Shown here: positions 1 through 8,195 of the stretch, in pieces
Position numbering within the stretch: position 1 is the first letter of the stretch
Layout: each line of letters begins with the position of its first letter
Translations under genes and position numbers: made by a program
Notes under the pieces: generated by a model
Seen by the model: the letters and a program-made list of their open reading frames with translations, nothing else
Told to the model about the DNA's origin: nothing
Database searches by the model: none
Origin: Rhodococcoides kyotonense
Lineage (GTDB): Bacteria > Actinomycetota > Actinomycetes > Mycobacteriales > Mycobacteriaceae
Length of the DNA stretch: 64,000 nucleotides
Assembly (NCBI RefSeq): GCF_001645385.1
Contig: NZ_LVHI01000001.1
Span: 73,835 to 137,834 of the forward strand
Direction of reading: 5' to 3'

Positions 1-363
1 GCCCAGATTGATGCCCTCGTGCACGTGATCGCCGCCCACCTCCTCGGCGATGGTCTGTCCGGCTGGTGTGGTCACGCGCGAACAGTCGTGCAGGGTGCGC
101 GTCAGGACCCCGGTGTCGACGTATGCGTAGACCGGGCCGTCGTGGAAATGCCACCCGGTGGTGCCGCCGGGAGCGATGGTGATCTTCCTGACCGTGACGT
201 CGGTGCCTGCGATCTCTGCGCTGCCGGGCAGGAGCGGGAACGAGACGTGGGCGAGAGTGTCGGCGGTGACGCCCGACGGCGGCGTGGCGCCCGCGACGGC
301 GGGGGAGAAAGCTGCCACTGCCAGGCAGGAGACGACGACGACCGGGCGGAAGTACTTCGGCAT
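1..363 (-). CDS. Secreted cupin-domain protein (3' end outside window)
   Basis: The reading frame starts at ATG 363 and runs off the left edge, so 121 codons are visible. Residues 1-26 form a signal peptide (positive N-terminus, hydrophobic valine/alanine core, likely cut after Ala-Gly-Ala). A cupin fold follows, with the metal-binding signature G-W-H-F-H at residues 70-74 and a second conserved histidine pair near the visible end. Small secreted cupins of this kind occur in mycobacteria and rhodococci, but their substrates are unknown. It is divergent from the universal stress protein at 468. The family call is secure; no reaction can be assigned. Confidence 0.75.
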   Translation of the reverse strand, partial: MPKYFRPVVVVSCLAVAAFSPAVAGATPPSGVTADTLAHVSFPLLPGSAEIAGTDVTVRKITIAPGGTTGWHFHDGPVYAYVDTGVLTRTLHDCSRVTTPAGQTIAEEVGGDHVHEGINLG

Positions 364-467
364 GGGTCCCACTCTCATCCGGGGTTCAGCCCATTCAGAG
401 TAGGGCCGTGTCCACTCGTCCGGGTGGGTAACGGCGATCACCGGTCCTCGATCAGTACCCTGCAGTC

Positions 468-956
468 GTGGGAGAGACTCCGGAAGCACAGGGCTTCGAT
501 GCACAGGGTTTCGACAAGCACGTGTTCGAGTACGGCGTCGACGGGCCGAAGGTCATTCTCGCCGGCATCGACGGCTCCGACTCGGCCTGGCGGGCTGCTG
601 CCTACGCGGCCGGGCTCGCCAGACGCCAGGGTTCGCTGCTCGTGCTCGTCTACGTGCAACCGATCGCGACCGCGGCGTGGGGTCAGGCTGGGATCTCGCT
701 CGTCGAGACCGGAGAGCAGATCGCAGCCGAGCTGCTGGCCTACATCGAGAAGGAAGCCAAGCACGTCGACTCGATCCGTTGGGAATTCCGTACGGCACAG
801 GGAGATCCGTTCAACGGGCTCGTCGCCGTCGCGGACGAACTGCGCGCCGACGCCATCGTCGTCGGCGCATCCGAGCGAGCGGGGCACAGAATGTTCGGGT
901 CCGTCGCGGTGCGCCTGGTCAAAGCCGGACGCTGGCCGGTGACGGTGGTTCCCTGA
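468..956 (+). CDS. Universal stress protein (UspA family)
   Basis: A 162-residue single-domain Usp protein, presumably cytoplasmic. After a 25-residue glycine/glutamine-rich lead comes the first strand with the family signature I-L-A-G-I-D-G-S-D (residues 30-38). The C-terminal half carries the nucleotide-binding type motif V-V-G-A-S followed by F-G-S (about residues 132-145), so it probably binds ATP. In actinobacteria such proteins accumulate under hypoxia and starvation. The GTG start at 468 is the only start that keeps the frame clear of the upstream stop; the ribosome site is weak. It stands alone, with a tRNA gene downstream on the other strand. Confidence 0.85.
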   Translation: MGETPEAQGFDAQGFDKHVFEYGVDGPKVILAGIDGSDSAWRAAAYAAGLARRQGSLLVLVYVQPIATAAWGQAGISLVETGEQIAAELLAYIEKEAKHVDSIRWEFRTAQGDPFNGLVAVADELRADAIVVGASERAGHRMFGSVAVRLVKAGRWPVTVVP

Positions 957-978
957 CCGACGTCGGGCGAGGAAAATG

Positions 979-1052
979 TGGGGCGGGCGGGGCTCGAACC
1001 CGCGACCAATGGATTATGAGTCCACGGCTCTAACCGACTGAGCTACCGCCCC
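979..1052 (-). tRNA. tRNA-Met (CAT anticodon)
   Basis: Read on the minus strand the sequence folds into a full cloverleaf. The 7-bp acceptor stem is GGGGCGG with CCGCCCC, the D-arm is intact, the anticodon stem GTGGA/TCCAT encloses loop CTCATAA (anticodon CAT), and the T-arm contains TTCGAGC. The discriminator is A and the CCA tail is not encoded. The CTCATAA loop is typical of elongator methionine tRNA. An Ile2 (lysidine) tRNA also has CAT but usually a TTCATAA-type loop, so Met is preferred. Confidence 0.88.
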
Positions 1053-1086
1053 ATCTCGCACAGCGAGCGGTCAGAATGCTACTGGA

Positions 1087-3222
1087 TCACGTCCGCGAGA
1101 TCGTCACTGGGACGCCGTTGAGGATCGCGTTCGCGGACACCGCGTCGACCTGCTGGGAGTCGGTGACGTCGTTGGCGCTCGCGCCGACCACGGTCGTCGC
1201 CACGGACAACGCGACGCCGTCGCGCTGGTGGCCGAAACCGTGCGGCATGCTGACCACGCCCGGCATCATCCGGTCGCTGGCGTGCACTTCGATGCGAACC
1301 GTCCCGGCTGCCGAAGTCACCGACACGACGGAACCGTCGTCGATTCCGCGAGCGGCGAGATCGTCGGGATGTGCCCACAGGTGGTGTCTCGGCCGACCCT
1401 TCGTCAAGCGGGGTGCGTTGTGCATCCACGAGTTGTTGCTGCGCAGATGTCGTCGACCGATCATCAGCAGTTCCTCACCCGTGGTGACGGGTGCGTGGTG
1501 CAGGACGTCGTGCAGTGCCGGGAGCTCGGCGACGACGACGTCGTGTATCAAGTGAATCCGTCTGTTCCGGGTGTGCAGTTTCGCGGGCAGGCCAGGTTCG
1601 AGCGGTCCGAGATCGATCCCGTGGGGCGACGCCGTCAGTGTGGACACCGACAAGCCTCTGCGTGCCGTTCGCAGCAGCAGGTCGACGGTACGGCGCGGTG
1701 AAAGTCGCAAGCGTGCTTCGGTTTTCAGTGACTTCGGGGTCAGGCGTCGGCGCACGCGGTCCGTACGAGAGCGCGACAGCGCGGACTGATACCGCACTGC
1801 GAGGTCACGGTAGATTTCCCACTCGGCCTTCGCGCCGGGCTTCTTCGTCACGACGGCAGGGGAGAATTTGGCGGTGTTGCGCACGCCGAACGCCTGGAAT
1901 ATCAGGTCGTAATGATCTCGTTCGAGCGACATCGTCGGCGGCAGGATGACATTCGCGTGTCGTGAGGTCTCGTTGATGTAGAAGTCGAACGAGACCATGA
2001 AATCGAGATGGGCGAACGCGTCGTCGAGCTTACGGCCGCCGGGCACCGACAGCACCGGGTTGCCCGACAGGACGGCCATGGCACGAATCTGCCCGCCGCC
2101 GGGGGTCGTCATTTCGTCGACCAACGTCGAGGCGGGGAATTCGCCCGCGAATTCGGGGAGATCGCGAACTCGACTGCGCCACTTGTCGAAATGGCCTCGG
2201 CCGACGATCGATCTGCCGACCAGGTCGATCGCAGGGTCGGTCATCAATGCGCCGCCGATCCGATCCAGATTTCCGGTCAGGATGTTGAGCACCTGGATGG
2301 CCCACTGGCAGACGGTGCCGAAGCGTTGTGTCGAGACGCCCATTCTTCCGTACGCGACGGCGGCTTCCGCGGATGCGAAACGTGTTGCGAGCGAGACGAT
2401 GTCCTCCGGTGACATCCCGACGGCGGGAGCAACCGCTTCCGGTGTGAAGTCGGCGGCGATCCGAGCGACCTGGTCGACGCCGTCGACGTACTCGGCGACG
2501 CGCGTCCTGCCGGACTCGACGACGACATGGATCAACGCCATCAGCAGCAGGGCGTCGGTTCCAGGGCGGACGAAGTGGTGTTCGTCGGCGACGTCGGCGG
2601 TTTCGGTCCGGCGCGGATCGACGACGACGAGCGTTCCGCCCCGTGCCTTCAATGCTCGGACGCGATTGGCGAAGTCCGGCACGGTCATCATTGAGCCGTT
2701 CGACGCCATCGGATTGCCGCCGAGGACGAGGAAGAAGTCGGTGCGGTCGATGTCGGGGATCGGCAGGGCAAGTTGGTGGCCGTAGAGCAGGTGGTTCACC
2801 AGCTGGTGTGGCAGCTGATCGAGAGACGTCGCCGAGTACCGGTTCCTGGTGCGCAGCATCGACGTGAACGGAATGCCGTGCGTCATCGATCCCAGACTGT
2901 GCACGCTCGGATTTCCCTGGTAGATGCCGACGGCGCTCGGCCCGTACCGCTCACGCGTCGACACGAGGCCGTCGACGACGAGGTCGTAAGCGACGTCCCA
3001 GTCGATTTCCTCCCAGCCGTCGCCGACGCGTCGCACCGGTTTGATCAACCGATCGGGGTCCTCGTGCAGGTCGATCAGCGACAGGGCCTTCGGGCATATG
3101 TGTCCGCGCGACAGTGGATCGTCCTTGTCGCCGCGAATCGACGTGACGGTGTTGTCCTCGACCGTGAACTCGAGTCCGCAGACGGCTTCGCACAGGTTGC
3201 AGGATCCGTACTTCTTAGTCAT
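1087..3222 (-). CDS. Molybdopterin-dependent oxidoreductase (DMSO-reductase family)
   Basis: A 711-residue catalytic subunit with a 4Fe-4S domain at the N-terminus (Cys8, Cys11, Cys15, Cys43), followed by the bis-MGD binding domains and a C-terminal molydopterin dinucleotide domain. It is cytoplasmic: there is no twin-arginine leader. The frame is open 201 codons further upstream, but ATG 3222 is chosen because the iron-sulphur motif begins only seven residues later and the extension overlaps the divergent dehydrogenase. In formate dehydrogenases and nitrate reductases a Cys or Sec ligands the metal. Here the matching stretch reads Y-S-A-T-S-L-D-Q with no cysteine, so formate dehydrogenase is doubtful. 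It shares its promoter region with the NDMA-dependent alcohol dehydrogenase. The substrate is not known. Confidence 0.85.
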   Translation of the reverse strand: MTKKYGSCNLCEAVCGLEFTVEDNTVTSIRGDKDDPLSRGHICPKALSLIDLHEDPDRLIKPVRRVGDGWEEIDWDVAYDLVVDGLVSTRERYGPSAVGIYQGNPSVHSLGSMTHGIPFTSMLRTRNRYSATSLDQLPHQLVNHLLYGHQLALPIPDIDRTDFFLVLGGNPMASNGSMMTVPDFANRVRALKARGGTLVVVDPRRTETADVADEHHFVRPGTDALLLMALIHVVVESGRTRVAEYVDGVDQVARIAADFTPEAVAPAVGMSPEDIVSLATRFASAEAAVAYGRMGVSTQRFGTVCQWAIQVLNILTGNLDRIGGALMTDPAIDLVGRSIVGRGHFDKWRSRVRDLPEFAGEFPASTLVDEMTTPGGGQIRAMAVLSGNPVLSVPGGRKLDDAFAHLDFMVSFDFYINETSRHANVILPPTMSLERDHYDLIFQAFGVRNTAKFSPAVVTKKPGAKAEWEIYRDLAVRYQSALSRSRTDRVRRRLTPKSLKTEARLRLSPRRTVDLLLRTARRGLSVSTLTASPHGIDLGPLEPGLPAKLHTRNRRIHLIHDVVVAELPALHDVLHHAPVTTGEELLMIGRRHLRSNNSWMHNAPRLTKGRPRHHLWAHPDDLAARGIDDGSVVSVTSAAGTVRIEVHASDRMMPGVVSMPHGFGHQRDGVALSVATTVVGASANDVTDSQQVDAVSANAILNGVPVTISRT

Positions 3223-3284
3223 CGACCACCCCTTCGTCTGCCGAGAGCCTAGCGCTGCCGCGTTCGGGCGAACGAGAACGAACC

Positions 3285-3298
3285 TAGAACGTGTTCCA
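3285..3298. promoter_or_regulatory. KstR-like operator between divergent genes
   Basis: The 14-mer TAGAACGTGTTCCA fits the palindrome TNNAACNNGTTNNA known for KstR, the TetR-type repressor of sterol catabolism in mycobacteria and rhodococci. It lies in the 159-base gap between the molybdoenzyme (start 3222) and the alcohol dehydrogenase (start 3382), so it could control either or both. The match was made by eye and binding is inferred. Confidence 0.5.
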
Positions 3299-3381
3299 AT
3301 TCTGGCGGTGTCTGCGTTATCGTCGGACGTGAAACCGGCCCGGCGGGCGGGTCGATTCGGCGGGCGAAAGGCGAGTGGGTC

Positions 3382-4509
3382 ATGAAAACCAAGGGCGCTG
3401 TGCTGTGGGGTTTGAACGAGCCGTGGTCCGTCGAGGAGATCGAGATCGGTGACCCGGTGGCGGGCGAGGTCCAGATCCGGATGGAAGCGGCCGGTATGTG
3501 TCATTCGGACCACCACATCGTCACCGGTGCGACGCCGATGCCGTCGTTCCCTGTCATGGGTGGGCACGAGGGGGCGGGCGTCGTGACCAAGGTGGGGCCG
3601 GAGGTGAAGACTCTGCAGGAGGGCGATCACGTCGTCCTGTCGTTCATTCCGTCGTGCGGTCACTGTCCGGCGTGCGCGAACGGGCATCAGAATCTGTGCG
3701 ACCTCGGCATGGGCTTGCTCGGCGGAATGGCCATCAGCGACGGCACATTTCGCATCCAGGCGCGGGGCCGGAACGTCATCGCGATGTGTCTGCTCGGAAC
3801 GTTCTCTCCGTACATGACGGTGCACGAGACGTCGGCGATCAAGATCGACGACGACATACCGTTCGACGTCGCCTCACTCGTCGGTTGTGGCGTGCCGACG
3901 GGGTGGGGCTCGGCCGTCAACGTCGCGAAGGTCGCACCGGGTGACACCGTCGTCGTCATCGGCGTCGGGGGAGTGGGCATCAGTGCGTTGCAGGGTGCCG
4001 TGCGATCGGGTGCGTCGAAGGTCGTTGCCGTGGATCCTGTTCCGTTCAAACGGGATCAAGCCCTCAAGTTCGGTGCCACCCACGTATTCCCCAGCGCCGC
4101 AGAGGCATTGATGCCGCTGATGGAACTGACAGAGGGTCGGATGGCGGAGAAGACGATAATCACCGTCGGCGAGATCAAGGGTGAGGACATCGAAGCCGCG
4201 CTGCTTCTCACGGCCAAGGCGGGCCGGTGCGTCGTCACCGGAATGGGTCGGATGGAGGACATGGACGTCAAGCTGAACTTGTTCCTGTTCACGATGCTGC
4301 AGAAGGACCTTCAGGGCGCCATTTTCGGCGGCGGAAATCCGCGACACGACATTCCGCGGCTGCTGTCGATGTACAAGAGCGGACAACTCGACCTCGACGG
4401 GATGATCACCAACACATACACCCTCGACACCATCAACACTGGCTACCAGGACATGCTCGACGGCAAGAACATCCGCGGGGTCATCGAATACACCGACGCG
4501 GATCGGTAG
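3382..4509 (+). CDS. NDMA-dependent (mycofactocin-type) alcohol dehydrogenase
   Basis: A 375-residue zinc alcohol dehydrogenase of the medium-chain superfamily. Catalytic zinc ligands are Cys40 and the His62-Glu63 pair of G-G-H-E; the structural zinc site has Cys92, Cys95, Cys98 and Cys106; the Rossmann motif G-V-G-G-V-G lies near residue 197. Length and sequence match the group first described as N,N-dimethyl-4-nitrosoaniline-dependent, in which NAD(H) stays bound and the redox partner is the peptide-derived cofactor mycofactocin. No mycofactocin genes are in the window. A ribosome site AAAGG lies about 10 bases before ATG 3382. The divergent molybdoenzyme may share its regulation. Confidence 0.88.
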   Translation: MKTKGAVLWGLNEPWSVEEIEIGDPVAGEVQIRMEAAGMCHSDHHIVTGATPMPSFPVMGGHEGAGVVTKVGPEVKTLQEGDHVVLSFIPSCGHCPACANGHQNLCDLGMGLLGGMAISDGTFRIQARGRNVIAMCLLGTFSPYMTVHETSAIKIDDDIPFDVASLVGCGVPTGWGSAVNVAKVAPGDTVVVIGVGGVGISALQGAVRSGASKVVAVDPVPFKRDQALKFGATHVFPSAAEALMPLMELTEGRMAEKTIITVGEIKGEDIEAALLLTAKAGRCVVTGMGRMEDMDVKLNLFLFTMLQKDLQGAIFGGGNPRHDIPRLLSMYKSGQLDLDGMITNTYTLDTINTGYQDMLDGKNIRGVIEYTDADR

Positions 4510-4584
4510 GCGGGCCCTCTGGGCCGCATCGATGGCCCGTGGCATCCGATAGAAGGCTTTCGTGTGACATCGATGCCGTGACAG

Positions 4585-4639
4585 GGAACGACCCCCCTCA
4601 AGGCCGGAGTGGAGCCTGCAGGAACGACCCCCATTAAGG
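4585..4639 (+). repeat. Pair of 19-base direct repeats containing ribosome sites
   Basis: Copies at 4585-4603 and 4621-4639 match at 17 of 19 positions (GGAACGACCCCC followed by AAGG) with a period of 36 bases, i.e. twelve codons. Each copy ends in an AAGG placed 5 or 8 bases before a GTG, so the hydrolase gene may have two alternative translation starts in the same frame. Confidence 0.6.
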
Positions 4640-4647
4640 TTGTCGCC

Positions 4648-5460
4648 GTGCACAGTCTGGATTTGATTGCCGGTTGGCCCGTCGACAATGCTGCAGCGCG
4701 GGTGGTCTCGGTTGCGGGTGTCACCGACGAGTACGGCGACGTCGAGCGCGTCTTCGAACTCGCGTCGGTGACGAAGCTTCTGGTCGCGTACGCGGCGCTC
4801 GTCGCGATCGAGGAAGAGGCCGTCGACCTCGATCAGCCAGCAGGACCGGAAGGTTCGACGGTTCGGCATCTGCTGGCACACACGTCGGGTCTCGCGTTCG
4901 CCGAGCAGAAGGTGCAGGCCGCACCGGGGGCCAAGCGCATCTATTCGAGTGCAGGCTTCGAGGTGCTCGCCGACAAGATCGCGTCGGAGTCCGGTATCCC
5001 GTTCGAGACCTATCTCGACGAGGCGGTGTTCCAACCGCTCGGGATGACGAATTCGACGCTGACAGGCTCGGCTGGGCACGGCGCGCAGTCGACGGTCCGT
5101 GACCTGTCGGCGTTCGCGGCCGAACTTCTCGCTCCGCAGCTTGTCTCTCCCGACATGCTCGGGCGAGCGCGCACGGTGCAGTTCGACGGGCTGTCCGGCA
5201 TTCTGCCGGGCTACGGGATGCAGAAGCCCAACGACTGGGGTCTCGGCTTCGAGTTGCGCGACTCCAAGAGCCCCCATTGGACCGGTGCGAACAATTCCCC
5301 GCGGACCTTCGGCCACTTCGGCCAGTCGGGGACATTCCTGTGGGTGGACCCCGACGCGAATCTTGCCGCCGTGGTGCTCACCGATCTGGCGTTCGGAGAG
5401 TGGGCGAAGCCGCTGTGGCCCGAGCTGTCGGACGAAATTCTGCACAACAACCGCAGGTGA
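4648..5460 (+). CDS. Beta-lactamase-fold serine hydrolase (class C/EstB-like)
   Basis: A 270-residue serine hydrolase of the beta-lactamase family. The nucleophile motif S-V-T-K is near residue 39, Y-S-S takes the place of the Y-x-N tyrosine motif near residue 96, and H-F-G-Q-S-G near residue 220 replaces the KTG box. It has no signal peptide and is shorter than true AmpC enzymes, so an intracellular esterase or peptidase-like role is more likely than antibiotic resistance. Two GTG starts compete: 4609 and 4648, each behind an AAGG inside a copy of a 19-base direct repeat. The later one is chosen because its spacing is nearer the norm and homology begins after it. Confidence 0.8.
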   Translation: MHSLDLIAGWPVDNAAARVVSVAGVTDEYGDVERVFELASVTKLLVAYAALVAIEEEAVDLDQPAGPEGSTVRHLLAHTSGLAFAEQKVQAAPGAKRIYSSAGFEVLADKIASESGIPFETYLDEAVFQPLGMTNSTLTGSAGHGAQSTVRDLSAFAAELLAPQLVSPDMLGRARTVQFDGLSGILPGYGMQKPNDWGLGFELRDSKSPHWTGANNSPRTFGHFGQSGTFLWVDPDANLAAVVLTDLAFGEWAKPLWPELSDEILHNNRR

Positions 5461-5603
5461 CACGCATGAATTCACGAATGCACTAGCGCAACAGGGGTAA
5501 CTCCGGGCACACTAGTGCACGCACGTGTTCTCACCGAGCATCTGCAGCCCGTGTCGAGGTCGTTGGGGAAGACGTCCCTCGTCGAAGCTGGAGGTGTTGT
5601 GGA

Positions 5604-6116
5604 ATGCGCGCGTTGAATCAATTCGCGGACGCGACGTCGGGTGTGGTCTACATCCACTCGTCGCCTGCCGCGCTGTGCCCGCACGTGGAATGGGCGCTGT
5701 CCGATGCACTGAACTCCCGCGCGAACCTCGGTTGGTCGGCTCAGCCTGCGTCGGACGGTCAGCTGCGCGCCACCACCAACTGGGTCGGTCCGGTCGGCAC
5801 TGGCGCCGCGCTCGCCGGCGTGCTCAGGGCGTGGCAGATGCTGCGGTTCGAGGTGACCGAGGACGCGAGCGAAGGCGTCGACGGAGAACGCTTCGCGCAC
5901 GTGCCGGGACTGGGGCTCTGGCGCGGTTCGACCAGCGCCAACGGCGATGTCATCCTGGGGGAGATGCGCCTGAAGTCGATGATCGAGGGCAACTCCGGCA
6001 ATCTCGCCGCCGAGATCGAGCACGCCCTGGGGAGTGCGTGGGACGACGCGCTCGAGCCCTACCGCACCGGCGGTGGCGGTTCCGAGGTCACGTGGTTGAG
6101 CCGCACCGCGGGGTGA
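5604..6116 (+). CDS. DUF3145 family protein
   Basis: A 170-residue protein of the actinobacterial DUF3145 family, whose function is unknown. It is soluble, without signal or membrane segments, and carries the family's conserved tryptophan-rich stretches (H-V-E-W-A-L near residue 29, N-W-V-G-P-V-G near 52). ATG 5604 has GAGG nine bases upstream. In related genomes it is found close to the FAS-II cluster, as here. It is followed after 71 bases by the cold-shock gene on the same strand, so the two may be co-transcribed. Confidence 0.8.
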   Translation: MRALNQFADATSGVVYIHSSPAALCPHVEWALSDALNSRANLGWSAQPASDGQLRATTNWVGPVGTGAALAGVLRAWQMLRFEVTEDASEGVDGERFAHVPGLGLWRGSTSANGDVILGEMRLKSMIEGNSGNLAAEIEHALGSAWDDALEPYRTGGGGSEVTWLSRTAG

Positions 6117-6187
6117 CCTCGCCCCGGTAGTATCCGCACCGCGGCACGAGAAGTGGTGCACAACAGCCGGCGATGTGGGTGGTGTCG

Positions 6188-6613
6188 ATGTTCTCGACGG
6201 GCAAGATCATTCGTTTCGACGAACACAAGGGGTACGGCTTCGTCGCGCCCGACGCCGGAGGTGAGGACGTCTTCATTCACGTCAACGATCTGACGTTCGA
6301 CAAACGACTGCTGGCACCCGGTGTGCGCGTCGAATATGTCGCCGAGGACGGCGACCGTGGGCCCAAGGCAGGTCAGGTCCGCGTCATCGAATCACCGAAA
6401 CCGGTTACCCGCGCGGCCGTTCCCGCGGTGGTTCCGCCGGCCGAGACCAGCTACGACGACGTCGTATGCGACGTCCTGTCGCTCCCTGCCTTCACCGCCG
6501 AATTGACCGAGGCTCTGCTGCACTCGCACCCCGGGCTCACTGCCGAACAGGTTCTCGATGTCCGCGAGGTCGTCACCCGCATTGCACGGTCTCACAACTG
6601 GGTCGAGGGCTGA
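6188..6613 (+). CDS. Cold-shock domain protein with C-terminal extension
   Basis: A 141-residue protein with an N-terminal cold-shock domain (about residues 1-65). The RNA-binding signatures are K-G-Y-G-F-V-A (RNP1-like, near residue 15) and D-V-F-I-H-V (RNP2-like, near residue 29). A further 70-residue acidic/helical tail follows a proline-rich linker, making it twice the length of a classical CspA; such long forms are common in mycolic actinobacteria. The role is probably single-stranded RNA or DNA binding. The start at ATG 6188 gives the usual domain beginning; an upstream ATG at 6173 is in frame but adds five residues without homology. A strong hairpin follows the stop. Confidence 0.85.
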   Translation: MFSTGKIIRFDEHKGYGFVAPDAGGEDVFIHVNDLTFDKRLLAPGVRVEYVAEDGDRGPKAGQVRVIESPKPVTRAAVPAVVPPAETSYDDVVCDVLSLPAFTAELTEALLHSHPGLTAEQVLDVREVVTRIARSHNWVEG

Positions 6614-6640
6614 CGCAGCCGGTGCTCGACCGCCACAGAA

Positions 6641-6674
6641 GACTGTGCCCCGGTGTGTTCACCGGGGCACAGTC
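6641..6674. terminator. Bidirectional terminator between csp and accD6
   Basis: A perfect 15-bp inverted repeat (GACTGTGCCCCGGTG and its complement) around a TGTT loop lies between two convergent genes. There is no long U-tract on either side, as is usual in high-GC actinobacteria. Confidence 0.85.
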
Positions 6675-6689
6675 CTGACTCGAACGTCC

Positions 6690-8123
6690 TTACAGCGGGA
6701 TGTTCTTGTGGTCGCCGCGCAGAGCGGGAGCGGCCGCGAGCGCTTTCGCGATGATCGAACGGGTGCGTGCCGGATCGATGACCTCGTCGACGACTCCGAT
6801 GGAGACGGCACGGTCGACGCCTCCCGCGATGGTCTCGTGCTCGACGGTCAAGCGGTCGTGCAGGGCTTCGCGCTCGGACTCGGGCGCGGCGGCCAGCGCC
6901 TTCTTGTGCAGGATGCCGACTGCGGCCTTGGCGCCCATGACGGCGACCTCGGAACCGGGCCACGCGTAGACCGCGGTCGCGCCGAGTGCGCGCGCGTTCA
7001 TCGCGATGTAGGCGCCGCCGTAGATCTTGCGGGTCACCAGCGTCACACGCGGAACCTTCGCTTCGGCGAACGCGTGCAGAAGCTTGGCTCCGCGTCGCAC
7101 GACGCCTTCCCACTCCATGCTGACACCGGGTAGGTAGCCGGGAACGTCGACGACGACCACGAGCGGAATGCCGAACGCGTCGCACAGCCGGACGAAACGT
7201 GCCGACTTCTCGGCACTTTCGGAGTTGAGGCAGCCGCCGAGACGAATCGGGTTGTTCGCGATGACGCCGACGGTGCGGCCGGACAGTCGACCCAGACCGG
7301 TGACGATGCTGCGGGCCCAGCCGCCCTGGAATTCTTCGAACGTCGATTCGCCTTCGACGTTGTCGAGCAGCTCGTCGATGATCGGGTGGACGTCGTAGGC
7401 GCGTCGGTTCGACTCCGGCAGCAGAGCGCGCAGGTCGGTGTCCCCGTGCTCGGCGGCGGCGATGTCGAACGTGCCCTGCTCACTGAACATCGAGACGAGA
7501 CGCCGAGCGCGGGTGAGCGCGTCGAGCTCGTCGTCGGCGACGATGTGGCAGACGCCTGACTTCTTGTAGTGGGTCTCCGGTCCGCCGAGCGACGCCATGT
7601 CGACCTGCTCGCCGGTGACGCTGCGGACGACGTCGGGACCGGTGACGAACACGCGTCCCTCGGGAGCCATGATGACGACGTCGGTCAGCGCGGGACCGTA
7701 CGCGGCGCCACCGGCTGCGAAACCGAGGACGACGGAAATCTGGGGGACGAGGCCGGATGCGCGGACCATGGCCTCGAACACGAGTCCGACGGCGTGGAGC
7801 GCTTCGACGCCCTCGGCGAGGCGGGCACCACCGGAATGCCAGATTCCGACGATCGGTGCACCGCGGTCGATCGCGGTGTCGATGGCGTCGACGATGTGGG
7901 CACACCCGTCGACACCCATTGCGCCACCCATGACGGTGGCGTCGGAGCAGTAGGCGACGGTGTGCACACCGTCGATGTCGCCGGAAGCGGCGAGAAGACC
8001 GGACTTGTCACGGTCGTGGAGAGGGACCATCGTCCCGGCGTCGAAGAGCTTCTCGAGGCGAGCGACGGGATCACGGGGATCGGTGGAACTGCCGGACCTG
8101 GTGACGGGGGACAGAATGGTCAT
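6690..8123 (-). CDS. accD6: Acyl-CoA carboxylase carboxyltransferase subunit AccD6
   Basis: A 477-residue biotin-dependent carboxyltransferase beta subunit, which transfers CO2 from carboxybiotin on the alpha (AccA) subunit to acetyl-CoA or propionyl-CoA, giving malonyl-CoA for FAS-I/FAS-II and mycolic acid synthesis. N- and C-terminal crotonase-like halves are both complete, with the glycine-rich oxyanion stretches G-F-A-A-G-G-A-A-Y-G and K-I-Y-G-G-A-Y. ATG 8123 is preceded by AAGGAG at six bases; the frame is open further upstream but without a ribosome site. It is the last gene of the fabD-acpM-kasA-accD6 operon, as in M. tuberculosis, but here it directly follows kasA after a 121-base gap holding a strong hairpin. 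Confidence 0.93.
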   Translation of the reverse strand: MTILSPVTRSGSSTDPRDPVARLEKLFDAGTMVPLHDRDKSGLLAASGDIDGVHTVAYCSDATVMGGAMGVDGCAHIVDAIDTAIDRGAPIVGIWHSGGARLAEGVEALHAVGLVFEAMVRASGLVPQISVVLGFAAGGAAYGPALTDVVIMAPEGRVFVTGPDVVRSVTGEQVDMASLGGPETHYKKSGVCHIVADDELDALTRARRLVSMFSEQGTFDIAAAEHGDTDLRALLPESNRRAYDVHPIIDELLDNVEGESTFEEFQGGWARSIVTGLGRLSGRTVGVIANNPIRLGGCLNSESAEKSARFVRLCDAFGIPLVVVVDVPGYLPGVSMEWEGVVRRGAKLLHAFAEAKVPRVTLVTRKIYGGAYIAMNARALGATAVYAWPGSEVAVMGAKAAVGILHKKALAAAPESEREALHDRLTVEHETIAGGVDRAVSIGVVDEVIDPARTRSIIAKALAAAPALRGDHKNIPL

Positions 8124-8159
8124 CACGTTCTCCTTCTGCATGCCCCGAGGGGGGCGGTG

Positions 8160-8195
8160 CCCGGGTGGGACCTTCGAACGAAGGTCCCACCCGGG
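8160..8195. other. 17-bp hairpin between kasA and accD6
   Basis: CCCGGGTGGGACCTTCG (8160-8176) is repeated inverted at 8179-8195, giving a perfect 17-bp stem closed around the central AA. It sits in the kasA-accD6 gap and has no U-tract, so it may be an attenuator, an mRNA-stabilising or processing element, or a weak terminator. Confidence 0.7.

Noticed and set aside
979-1052. tRNA-Ile2 (CAT read as lysidine) instead of tRNA-Met
   Set aside because: The anticodon loop CTCATAA and arm sequences are those of elongator methionine tRNA.
3223-3825. 201-codon N-terminal extension of the molybdoenzyme frame
   Set aside because: It is antisense to the well-supported alcohol dehydrogenase, lacks homology, and the iron-sulphur motif sits at the normal distance from ATG 3222.
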